From positions 186,001-250,000 of the forward strand of contig RMBW01000042.1 in NCBI GenBank assembly GCA_004009845.1: a stretch of DNA of 64,000 bases, in the 5' to 3' direction. The position numbers and the translations under genes were made by a program. Positions within the stretch are counted from its first letter, which is position 1. The number at the start of each line of letters is the position of its first letter. Shown one piece after another: positions 36,801-48,850 of the stretch. The notes under the pieces were generated by a model, which ran no database searches, was not told where the DNA came from, and saw only the letters and a program-made list of their open reading frames with translations. This DNA comes from Davidsoniella eucalypti. Taxonomy: Eukaryota > Ascomycota > Sordariomycetes > Microascales > Ceratocystidaceae.

Positions 36801-39800
36801 TTTTGCAGCTACATTTGTGTTCCCAGTGGAACAACTCTTACTGTATTTTAGAGTTCGGTTTGGATTAACATGGTAATTGTTTAATATTCTTCAATATGGA
36901 GACATCTCGAGCACCGTTTGATACAATGGCGTTGAAGGAAAACGAGTAAAGAATCTCTATAAATTTAAATAGGAAGACTTATGCCGTGCTTTGTTGTATG
37001 TAACAAGACAATTGTACGCGCTTGAGTTTATGATGTTCAGTTCTTTTCCTCATCAAAGGCCTTGAATACCGGTGATACTCCGGTTTAGGAAAACAAGTCG
37101 AACCTTATCAAATCAAATGCTCAATCTACGACTCTTCTACAGACAATGTTGACTAGTTTGACGAGTGATAGGAATGTAGCATCCCATCAGCAGCCATTGA
37201 GCAAGCCCTTTTCTTTGTATCCGGAAATGATCAAGAACCTACACTCCTAGAGGCATTTTTCTTGTCTCGGTTGTTGGAGGAGGAATGTCTCCAATGACGA
37301 CCCTGTCCTTTTCTCTCTATTTCCGTCTCTATCTCTACAATAAGTCAGAGAAATACGTCCATCCCTTGATCTGTCTTCCCTAGAGTAATTCCCTTTGAGC
37401 GCTCTGATGTCTACCCATGAGCAGCTGATTCAGGACACACATCAGCAGGTTGATAATCCTATCCTAAAACTGTATACAGATATATCCAGCTGATGTTCAG
37501 ACAGAGAAATACGTCTTGTCTTACGGATATATTTAAAATCGTTAATCTTATGCAGCTGGATAGCCATGAAGATGTCAGCAACGTAAACAAGGGAGAAACA
37601 TAAAAGAGACATTCTTACCTAGGCGTTTTGTTTTCTTCGGCAGGACTTTATTTACTTTTTTTGCTGGGTGGCATCTTCCGTTTTCATGCTACTAGAATTA
37701 AGCAAGGAAAAAAAGGCAACAGCTACTCCACGTTTTGCCTTGATTGGCGCTAAGGAAACCAGAGAAAACAACATCTTCATTTTGATAGATTTTGCCTAAT
37801 CTTGGCGTCCTTTTTTCTTCTTGGGTTTCTAACATACAATGTACACATGTCGGTTTTTGATTATCGAAAGCCTTTTGAAAACTCTGTGTCATCAAATGCT
37901 GATACAATGCAACAGTGCTTTTGGTTGATGTCATGGTTAAAGTCTCACTTTGGGGTAAGCATCGCTATTATTTACTGGCAGGCCGTACTGATGGAAAAGA
38001 TCGCGGTGGCTGGGCATATGCTATATAGTGCCGTTGATATAATGGAAAAGCATAACATTTTTTAGATTCTGTCACCGTATTGGAGTTGTGATATGCGCGA
38101 TATGTTATATCTATCAGGTTTTCTCCGGGAAAACCCATTCAGGGTAGTGAATGAGATGGTCCTTGGAAGATAATATCAGACGACTTGTAGATTGCTGGGT
38201 TATTGATGACTTTGATCTTTGTAGCGGTGTGCTGTTAGGTAGCTGTAGATATCCGAAGCATGACATGTTTTGTCTAGTATGCGACTTTATATAGCAGATA
38301 TCAACTGTCTACAGAGTGAAAAGCACACTGGAGTGTTATTTGGTACAAGGCAAGGCTTCTGGATACGGAAGACTTGCTTACCTGCAGATTATACTTGAAA
38401 AGAAATTATTTAGAGATTTATGCCGACTATATATGAGTATTGATGTCATGGAATTGGATCTATACATAACCAAGCTAATTACATAATATGGCTATCAACT
38501 TACCTACTTAACATATGGGTTTGGCAGACTTGTCTTATCATGCTCTTCTTGGTTGGTGAGCCATTCTAGGTGATAGAGTCGTATAGTATGATCTATAGCA
38601 CAAGAGTCATTTACAGATGGATGATGAATATTCTGCTGATACATCCATTCCTTGTAGATTGGCTGGTTGCTTGCGGGGAATAAACGAGCCCAAGCGAGGC
38701 GGCCGGGCACTATCAAGTTGAGGTGATTCGGACTGCCCCAAAACCCAGGTCTCCGATTTCGATGATACAATATCCATCGAGTGGTGGGCGAAATTTAAGG
38801 ACGCTAGCATTCAAGACCACGGCTGAGGATACATGAAAATGGGATTGTAGAAAGGCCCGGTTGACACTGTCGATATAAATGATTGTTGTTGCCGGACAAA
38901 TAATCGTTATCATTTAAAATGGGTGGTTAGGGGAGAAACGCCGATGAGAATGGATGGTAGGACTGGGGTGCTGATATCTCCAGAGTAGCTTATCAGCAGC
39001 ATGGTCATTTTTATATGATTAATTGGAAATGGAGCTTTAATAGCTATGTAGCACCTCGGTGTCCCAAGATACAGGAGCAAGGTCTATGTTAGTGCACACC
39101 ATAATCACGGTAGCCGATGTCGCTAAACAAGACTTTGATATCACTCCTTACGATATAGAGTTAGCGGTAGTGCTGCAACATGTGCAGGGAAACGCGAATA
39201 TGGGGCACAGGATACGACAGCAGCCGTCTTCTTTTTTATTCTTATCGTGGCTTTTTTTTTGGTCTGTTAGTTTCGATCCTTTTCGTGCCTTTTCCCTCGG
39301 TGTCGTCATAGTGGAGAGCACAACAGGTTAGAAGAAAGAAGGCGAGAAAGAAAGAGAAAACTACAGTGGCTCCCAACCCAAGTCCAGGGCCTGAAAGTGG
39401 ATGGTTATCATTGTTCATATGTGTAAACACTGGCACCAAGACTAGACATAATCCTTAGGGCTGGGAGCGAGTAGAATTGTAAATCTGATGCAAGGACACA
39501 TGAAAAAGGAACCACAGAGGAGCGGACGGGCTGACTAGCCGGGAGGAAGAGAAAAAGACAGAGAGCAAATACTAGCTGTGACCGCTAGATACATATGAGG
39601 CCCATTACGCAGTAGGAATCGGCGTGGGTTGGGGTTGTCCAGTCGGCAAAGGGCTGCTAGCAATACAAGAAGACGCACAGCCAGCAATAAGTTGAGGCGA
39701 TAGTAGGGCCATCTTGCTTGCGGTGCTATGTAGTCGCTGGAAAGTTGCACAAAGAGCCCTGTTGCTGATAACTACGATTAAAGTTAGCTGGCGGCAGTTC

Positions 39801-41994
39801 AGGCGGGAACCGTCCTCAGTGAGGTTAAAGTGGCTAACCCCACTAAATTTCTCGCTATCCCACTAGATAAAGAGAGCCCATTTTGTGACAAGCGCGATGA
39901 TAAGAACACGGCGTTTTGCTTGGTCTGGATCTTTCTTCATCAATGTGTACCCAAAGTTAGACATTGAGACGGCATTTGGAGACAAGTAGCGACTTGGCTT
40001 CTTGATTGACATGATACGGCGCTGCAACAAGCAGCTGGGCTGACACGGATAACGACCTGTATTTTTTCCTACAACGGCTGCTGTGTTGTGAGTCAGCAAG
40101 TGAAAAGATCCACCAAAAGGCCTGTCCTTTTGTCCTCTCCCGACACCCTTTTAAAGCCTTCTCTTATCGCGGTCACAATAGCGCACTTACTTGTTGTACC
40201 TATCTGGCGGGCGCGATCCTCTCTTGCTGAGCCAAGGCCTGCTTTATCTACAGGCTTTCATTGGCCAATTGTATATGCCCCGCGGACCCACATGTTCTTG
40301 CCGTCCAAGAAAAAAGACCAAGGAGAGAAGATAGACTTGGCAGCGTTGTTTTGTTTTCTAGTTCTGGGCTAGTCGCACGCCAGTACAAGGCTCGTTTTTT
40401 TCTACCGCTAAGCCTGAACAAGACCGAACGAACACATGTAAAATTTCAGGTTCGTTCTTTACAACAGACTGAGTAATATGGAACTCATCGTATCACTACA
40501 TTCACCCCGCTTCACAAGATAACCCTGCCCTCCAACACTACCAGACGCATGCTACAGTACTTCATTTCTTGAGGGGGGCAAAACAACTCAGTACAAAAGG
40601 GTGTGACCGCCTACAGTGGCCGGATTAGGCACGTTTAGCCTTCTACAGATATACTAGACCTAGAACATCAAGGCAACATATATATTGTAGTGGATATGGA
40701 CATTTGTAATGCCACTGCCGAGACTTAAATCTCTAGATCTTCGCTGGAATATGCCGTTAAAGTAGAAATGAATCAGCACGATATGAAGAATGGCGTCATA
40801 CTATATTATATCTGTGTCAACCGGAGGCCTGTTTGTTGATGCTTGATACTGGCGATTGACCAGCTCGTGATTTCAGCCAGCCGAGTCAGGGCTCCTTCCT
40901 TGTTTTGGTACTGATAGCCCACTTATTTTTTTGCTCACTTGGCTGGGTGGGTTGTTCGCAGAAACAGTACTTCCTCTTTGCAAACTGGCCGAGAGAATTG
41001 TTTCTTTCCTTCCTTCCTACCTTTTTTTCGAAGCCGTTTTTTTCTCGTTTCCCAGCAATAACCAATCCAAAACCGTTGCAACGCCACCACCACCGCACCG
41101 CCAAAATCAAACATCGCAACTGCATCCAGTAACAATTGCTGCTGCTGTTGCCGTTGTCGTTGCTATTGCCCTTTTTCTGCCGTGTGTGCCCGCTACTGCA
41201 TCACCACAAATATACTGAGGCTCTACAACTACAGGCCGCTGCAGTGTCAAGTAGAGCGCTAGCTAGTAGCCACTCTGGAGGTCTTTCTTTTGAACGTTTT
41301 GAACGGGAAAATACAGGAAATCGTCAAATCGGCAGTCTATTGTCTAGCTGTCTGTGTGAAATTCATCAATCAATCAAGCACCTACCAACCCTTTCGTCCC
41401 ATTTGTCCATCATCGTGATCGCTTTTGGAAATCCTGGAAAAGGAACCAGCAATAGACACAGAAACAGAAATAGAAACAATTGAAGCCGTTTCGTGTTCCC
41501 GCTTTGTCCGTCTTTTGTCTAGGAAAGATAGAGAGTCGCGAGAAGCAGTAAAAAGACAGCGCAAGACAAGACCGGCAAAAGCAAAAACCTCGTCTCGTAC
41601 TGTGCTGTGCTGTATTGTATGTGCAACTACAAGTGCAACTACATCTTCTTTCCCGTTTCCGATCGGCTCTGGGATTGTTTGCAAATTTTCCCTGAGATCT
41701 CCCATCGAGGCTTTCTCCCTCCACTCAAACCTCAACTAAAGCAGCTCTTTTCCTCCTCTTACCTCACCGCCCGCTCCCGTCTTAGTTAAGTATCTGCTTT
41801 GAGGCTATCCAGCGAAGGGAGGACCAGGCTATCTATAACCAACAATCTATAATCAACAGACTTTGCTGGCCCGGATCTAGAAGAACAGACGGAGAAGGAA
41901 GCTTAGGCCGTCCACACCACTAAACACTCGGCATTCCTTATCGTTGCTCTATCCTCCGCTGTCGTTTCGTCTGTCCGTCTCATGTCGTGTGCCC
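33853..41994. other. 8.1-kb gene-free stretch, ending in the KCS1 leader
   Basis: No frame above about 120 codons and no spliced gene that I could assemble. 33853-34150 is probably the 3' UTR of the preceding gene. A few coding-like short frames (34467-34153 minus; 39086-39331 plus; 38913-38504 minus in broken frames) carry no motif I recognise. From about 40930 to 41994 the plus strand turns pyrimidine-rich and is likely promoter and 5' leader of KCS1. No transposon ends, tRNA or long tandem repeats were seen. Confidence 0.55.
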
Positions 41995-42011
41995 ATGGAC
42001 ACCCCGCGTGA
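41982..42011 (+). promoter_or_regulatory. Nine-codon uORF overlapping the KCS1 start
   Basis: ATG at 41982 opens a frame of nine codons plus TGA (42009-42011) that overlaps the proposed main ATG at 41995 in another frame. A ribosome using it would terminate 14 nt past the first base of the main start. The main start is in good context (GCCCATGG). Regulation by leaky scanning is an inference. Confidence 0.45.
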
Positions 42012-45000
42012 AGCTTCAGCCGTCGCCTGTGATAATGCTGCAGACGCCGTGCGCATCGCAGTCTCGGTGAACAGCCCTTTGCCCAGCTCGCCGCTCTCTA
42101 ATTTTGCGTCGCTGTCGCTGCAGGCTCTCCAGTCGCCAGAAGTCCCTGTCGAGGCCCAGGCCGTGACGTCTTTTCGCCAGCAGCACCAGAAGCAAACCCT
42201 GGTGCTAAACAACAACCACCACCACCACTACCACAGCCATAATATTAATCACATCCAGCACCACGCCCATTCCATCGCTGATCCGCCGCTGAATTGCGCG
42301 CAAGCCACTCCCGCAAGCACTCCAGGCTTATCTGACACTACACCTGGCCGCAAAGCCTCTCCTGATAACAAGAACAAGAACAAGAGCACTGCTACTGTAG
42401 CTGCAGCCATGGCAATGTCTGGGGAAACAGCCAATCGGCCTCAGCACCAGCACCAGCGCAAGGACACGCAGGGCTCGTCGACCGCCCGCGTTTCCTCTTC
42501 TGCCACTAATTGTTCTGCCATCCAGCCATCTGCTGCCCTGGGCGCCGGCTCTGGCTTCGAGTCTTTGAGTGCTGCCCCTACCACCACGACTACGTCGACT
42601 CCCACTCCTTCGACTTCCGCCACTCCCTCCTCCGCAGACTCCTACTCCTCGCCGTCCAGCTTGTCCACAGCGGCCTTGTCGCCCAGCTCGCAGCTGCCCT
42701 TGCCTGCATCCTCGTCGCTGTCGGCGTCCTCGTTCTCTCCGCTGCCTCTGACTGCCGCATCGACCACTGTAGAACTGTCTGCCCAGCCAGCGCGGCCGTT
42801 CAACCCTCAACCATCCGCCCAGGGCTCGTCGTTTCTGTCTCTGGCTTCGACCTTGCAGTCGCTAGTTGGCCAGTCTCAGACGAACCAGGACCACCACTCT
42901 AAACACCACCTCCAACAACGCTATCAGTACGGCAATCACCAGCACCAACCACAGCCACCGACGCACCAATTACAGGCCCCGGCCCTGGCCCTTCAGCATC
43001 CAGATCCTTCTCTATTGGCTTCTGTTTCTACCTCTGCTTCTTCCACCTCTTTGGCCCCCGTTGATGCAACATCCGTCCCCACCAACCATATAGAAGCTGC
43101 TGTAGAAACTACGAGCAAGCCCACCCCCGATATCTCTAGTAATATCTCTACGTCTAGTAATAGCACCATTACCACTGCTACGTCGCCTGCCACTACAGCA
43201 GCAATTAAAACTGCCCGTCCCCCGTCCATGGCCATGCAGCGCCAATCCGGCCCTTCTCTGCTCTCACAAGCTCTTGCATCGGCACGCAGTGTCTCTACAA
43301 TTACCCAGTCCACTCCCCAACAGTCTCATTCAAGTACCACTAGTCCGCCTGTCGATATACAACCGTACTCTTATTCTCCCTCGGCTTCTTCTACGCCTAC
43401 AGGGGCTGATCACTCTTCTTCTTCTTCGCTTTCTGTATCAAAAACCGACGCCCTATCTTCACCATCTCTTCCCGCCCGGCAATCTACTTCCGTTTCCGGT
43501 GCGCAATCTCCATCAACGCTACCGTCGACTGTCTCATCACATCCTGTCTCCTCATCGACACCCTCAAATACCGCTACAACGGGGTCTTCACTATCTCTGC
43601 CGCTGCGGCCCTCCGCTGCGGTCTCGCTTCCTCTTTCGACTACCGCCCTGCCGTCCAGTTCTTCTACTTCTGCCCAGCCTCCAACCTATAATGTGTCTGG
43701 AGATCCCAACGAAGACGGGCTCTTGACACCTCGTGCTTCTCCCAGACTACGCCCATCCGATTCTGAATCCACCACAGCAGCAACTATGGCTACCTCGACC
43801 GTTGTTATGTCTGCAAAGCCCGAGTTCTTCCGTTCGTCCACCGATCCGCTGTACAACCCGACTCTCGAGTCCTATGACACTTACAGAAATCCTCGCTCTT
43901 ATCTGCCGTCAGACTCGTCGCAATACTCAAGAGGCTCTTCTGTCGATCGCAATTATCCATCCAGAGACAGTAGCATTGCCCCACCGTCGCGATCTTCAGC
44001 CGAATATGGCCCTGTTCTTGATCAAGTGTCGACTTTATCCTCGATAAACACTGGTAGTCAAGACCAGAAACAACAAATTTCACATACCTCGTCTTCTTCT
44101 TCCCGTTACTCTGATTGGGCTGATCCTGAAGCTCAACGAAAACGTGGGGCAACCGAGTCACAATCAACGAAACGACCCGAGAAGATCTGGTCAATCGGCA
44201 CCGACGATGGATCAAGCCGCGATGGTCAGGTCGAAAAGTATATCACAGAGAGTATGACTGGCAATGGCTCCTCTAGCCGTAGTCGCAAAGCTAGCCACCA
44301 CATGCGGGTCTTCCGCGAAGGTCTCCCTATTCCTGACGGTAAGAAGCGGGACAAGAGTCATCACGGCCGCGAGCGCGAGAAGGAGAGAGAAAAGGACCGC
44401 CTAGTCACTATCTCTGCATCTCCACCCCCCGATGCCCAGAACGAAGCTGACGCTAGCAACGATGCTCTCTCGAAGACGCCCAAGTCTGCCGATGATCTAA
44501 ACAGACTGCGCGATTCTGTTGCCGAGATCGCGAACGCCTCTCCCGCTAAGCCAGCCAAGGAAAATCCACGGACACCACGGCAGAAACCCGAAGTCTGCCG
44601 CGATGATGATATCTCCGTCACGTCTCCATTCAGTATTGTCGGCTCCACCTCTAACACACCGATACCCGGTGATCGCGAAAGAAGACCATCTGATGATAGC
44701 ACATGTGCTATCTCACATGGAGAGGAGGGTGAAGAGTCTGGCGAAGAAAAGATCTCTTCGGCTCTCTTCGTCCCTCACCACCAAGCCGAGAGTGCTGCGC
44801 CTGAAAGCGAATCAATCCGTGGTACCATTGTTGAAGACCAGCCAACACCAAATGGGTCCGAAGACGGCAACTACAACGAGTGGCTAGTCAAAGCAGAGGA
44901 TAAGGATGTCAAACCTCTTCCCAATTCTACTATCGAAGATAGCACAGAGGTAGAGAAGATATGGAAGTGCGAGTCTCCGTTCGAGACAAGGCGCGAATCA

Positions 45001-47319
45001 TCTTCTCAGACTAAGCCAGCAGATGTTTCCACATCACCAACCCAAGCCTCACCTAGCACTCTCGACATTCTACCACTAGAACCCAAGTCGGTGCCTCAGC
45101 CACTCGAGGAACCTAAAGATGCCAGCTTGGTTGAACCTGTTCCGTGCCAAGCAATCGAGCTCATTCCATATGGCCATCAGGTTGGAGGACATACTACTCT
45201 ATGGCGATTCTCAAAACGCGCCGTTTGCAAACAACTCAACAATCGTGAAAACGAGTTTTATGAGGAAGTCGAAAGATATCACCGTGATCTTCTTCCATTC
45301 CTCCCCAGGTAAGCGCCAGTCATTTCCACGCCAACTTCCAGATAGCACACATGATATTAACAGAAATCCTCTAGATATATTGGTGTCCTCAATGTCACCT
45401 TTCAGAAGCAATCTCGCCGCAAATCGGTCTATAAGCGAGACGACGAATCCAAGAAGCCCGTACCAGGTTCTAAATATGCAGCTATCCCTACCCCCCGTGT
45501 TATCAGCCAGTCTCTCTCTGGTCCAGCTCCCATTCCTACAGTCACATTCGACGACAACCGTCACATCATTCCCCGGAGTTTTCTGCAGCCACCTCCATCA
45601 TCGCCTTTGATTCGCCAGATAATGCGATCTCGTAGCTGTTCAGCTGCTACGACGCCCACACAACCAACACATGAACACTCACCCATCCGCTATGGTACTC
45701 CTGCCACTGCGTCTGCTCCTCAATCACCTAAATCGGGTGCTTCTCGCCCCAAGTTAGAGGAGCGTCCTAGCAGTTGGGGTGCCACTCTAATCAACAAGCG
45801 TTTGCGTAACGAAGTATTCAACGATGCCTTCCTTAAGCAGCCAGTCCCCGTTCAAAAACACCGCAAACCCCACGAGAAGTCGGTTCCCCGCCCTAAGCCA
45901 AAGACTCGGGCCAATGCTACGGAGGAGCCTCATGGAACGACACCGGAAGTCACTACGTCTCTACAGGATTCCAGTGTTGGAATTCCTATTCCCGACGCTC
46001 AACATATCCCGACGCCAATGGTGGGAGGTGCCGCCATGAATGGCAGTCCTATCAGCGACCTTATCGCAGCTCAGATCTCGGACGTCAAGGATATTACTGG
46101 TACCAGTGCCCCCGAGCCAGACCGTCTGATCAGCCGTCTCAATGACAGCCCAATGCCCACGCCAAAACGCAAACGCCGCTACTCGGGCAGTGGTCTCCGT
46201 CGCAAGCCCATCACTGTCAGCGATCCTCGTGGGAACCTTCAATACTTCGAAGAGGCTGATGGTGAGGTCGACTATAAGAATTCGAGAGATCAGCAAGAGC
46301 AACATGCTTCCAATGTGCCATTTCCACAAGGATCCGAATCAGTCATCACTGATAACGGTATAGATGCGGAGCTTAGGTCATCAGCACTCGACCGAGTCAC
46401 TGATATGGATATCGTCCAACCTAGCCCTATCCATGTGTCACACCTGACACAAGAAGAAGCCGAAGCTCTTGTTGAGACAGGCAAAATCCCACGGCCCATC
46501 AACCCCAAGGAAGCCCAAATTCACCCCGATTCTCGTGTTGAGTACTTCCTGTTGATTGAAGATCTCACTGCTGGAATGAAACACCCATGCATCATGGATC
46601 TGAAGATGGGTACCCGTCAGTACGGCATCGAGGCGTCTCCCAGCAAGCAGATGTCACAGAGAGGCAAGTGTGCCAAGACGACATCTCGCGAGCTCGGTGT
46701 CCGCGTTTGTGGTCTTCAAGTATGGGACATCAGTAAGCAAAGCTATGTCTTCCAGGACAAATACTACGGACGACAACTTAAGGCTGGCGATGAGTTCCAA
46801 AACGCGTTGATGCGATTCCTATACGATGGCGTAGATTACCATAGCGTACTACGTCACATTCCAACATTACTTCAGAAACTTGACCGTCTCGAGCAAATTG
46901 TCCGTCGTATTAAAGGGTACCGGTTCTACGCATCGAGTCTACTCATGTTCTATGACGGTGACACCGCAGCGGAGTCACAGGACAACGAAACGACCTTTGA
47001 AGATTCCATGACTGACGCCACCGATACCGAGGACATGCCACGTCCACGACGTCGTAACCGCCGTGATATTGATTTCAAGATTGCTGATTTTGCCAACTCT
47101 GTCACGTCGACGGATAACAGCGATAAGCCTTGCCCGCCCCAACATCCCAATGAACCAGACATGGGCTTTATGAAGGGCTTAGCATCGCTACGTATGTATT
47201 TCACGAAAATCCAAAGAGATGTTCGCGAAAGACTAAACTTGGAGCCTCACGGTATCAGTGGTCGTCGTATCGACATTAATGATTGGGACGTCATCGATGA
47301 TGGAGAGTGTAGCGAGTAG
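41995..47319 (+). CDS. KCS1: Inositol hexakisphosphate kinase KCS1
   Basis: Makes inositol pyrophosphates (5-PP-IP5 from IP6), signals in phosphate and stress responses. Exons 41995-45308 and 45375-47319 (66-nt intron, GTAAGC...CTAG) give 1752 aa. The splice restores the conserved block ERYHRDLLPFLPRYIGVLNV (about 1092-1111), where the IPK domain begins, followed by VTFDDNRHIIPR. The IPK-family catalytic motif PxxxDxKxG is present as PCIMDLKMG (about 1508-1516), then GVRVCGLQVW, SSLLMFYDG (about 1625) and DFKIADFAN (about 1673). Some 300 residues between the two halves of the catalytic domain are low-complexity. The first 1050 residues are Ser/Thr/Pro-rich, with a His/Asn-rich tract near residues 70-95 and a Lys/Arg/Glu patch, and look disordered. 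The upstream frame is open for 17 codons but lacks an ATG. Confidence 0.94.
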
Positions 47320-48850
47320 AAAGCTTTCTTTTTCTTTTTTTTTCCATCTCCTTGCACTATTCTCTACTGTCTTATGTTATTTGTTAATGGGGTTTTTATG
47401 TCCTCCTTTTTTCTTTCTTTTTTTTCTTTACTTTCCATATTCTTCCTTGCCCTTTATTTTCTTATTTTTTTTCTTTTCTTTCTTGGTCAAACACACTGGT
47501 CGGTCATCGATTTTTGACTTCTATCTTAGAGTATCTTGTTTACGAATACCCCTTTTTATGCATATCATCCATCTTTACATCTTGTACACGCGAACACACA
47601 CACGAACAACGCCACTTACACATCTATCATTTAGATATCGATGGCCAATCCAGTCTTGTTACTTTCATACCCAATACTATTTTATATTTATATCCTCCAC
47701 TTCTTTTTTTTTCGAGCAGAGACATTCCAACACTATACCTTCGTATTTCTATGAGCATTCTTAGTTTTACCACATCTATATCTTTGTTGCTGAATTCTAT
47801 ACCTCAAGTTTATTTTATTTTTAGGTACGGAACGGATAGGGAAAAAAATTAGTACAGTTGAGCAGAAGAAGGGGAAAAAAATTGAAGAAACCCTCGAACC
47901 AGCCCATTTCACGTGTCTCCAACATTCACTAGTGGCTATACGTTATAGAAAGCCTTCGTTTTATCTTGTCAACAGTCTCTACTTTGTAAATTCACTATAA
48001 GTTCTATTCACACTTATATGTTTCTTTGTCCTCCCTTTTTTTTTCAAAGTTTTGTTTTCTATGAGTTTTATATCTATCTTTTCATAGTTGTTATCCTGGC
48101 TTTTCAAGCCTTTTTACTTTTTTTTTGAACACAAATTCTTGAAGTTTAATAGAAATATCTCGGATGCAACTTCTTTTTCGATTTACTTTTCTTTCTCCGT
48201 CCGGTGTTGGTCTTATTTCAATTTTGGTGCTTAGAGTGTCATGGTTATTATTCGGGCCATAGTTACTTATCAATAATTTATCTCTACTAGCCAAAATGTA
48301 CTCAAATAAGCGAAAGATGGTCTTTTTTTGCATCTGTCATTTATTATATATTATATGTATTCAGCAATATACTCACTTTTGTAGTATCATGAGACTTTTG
48401 TTAGTGAAATTAGAACTACGTGGTTCTTAATGTTAGAAATGTAGTGATAAACTATAATAACCCTAATGTGATTTAACAACCCTTGTGACATATAGCTGTA
48501 GAATGATCTCTTCGGAATGGAAATTTGAAAATGATAAAACATGTGACTCAGCACAAAAGCATAACCCAGACAAAACGACAAATCACCGTCATCTAGGTTC
48601 GAGGTAGGTAAAGATCAATACATGAGTGATAATAAAATAATGAGTAGAACATAGCCATAAGAATGCATTTGCAATGATAATGAAGAGACAAAAAGAAGGA
48701 GACATGAAAAAAACATGAAAAAAAACATGAAAATATGTTCTTGTGCTTAGAAAACCAGAATGTAAAAATACTCGATACCTTTAGTAGCTATGTTAAAAGA
48801 GAGACTAGGGTAAATGGAAAGATTTGCTTGTAGTTATGCATGGTTGTTTT
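47320..48850. other. Convergent intergenic stretch
   Basis: T-rich DNA next to the KCS1 stop, then A/T-rich DNA with an imperfect AAAAACATG-type repeat near 48705-48733. It probably holds the 3' UTRs of KCS1 and the converging gene. The T-rich frames downstream of KCS1 translate to Phe/Leu runs and are not credible genes. Confidence 0.6.

Noticed and set aside
38504..38913. Series of short minus-strand frames that might be a decayed gene
   Set aside because: All three frames look equally protein-like and no family motif or consistent splicing joins them.
39086..39331. Plus-strand frame of about 80 codons
   Set aside because: No motif; the second half is translated T-rich DNA.
41944..41994. 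17-codon upstream extension of KCS1
   Set aside because: It would need a TTG start; the first in-frame ATG is 41995.
47320..47852. T-rich frames of 112-168 codons after KCS1
   Set aside because: They are translations of poly-T 3' UTR sequence (Phe/Leu/Ser runs) and overlap the KCS1 end.
47885..47945. B-box-like GGTTCGAGGGT on the minus strand
   Set aside because: No pairing T stem and no convincing A-box at the right distance; not a tRNA.
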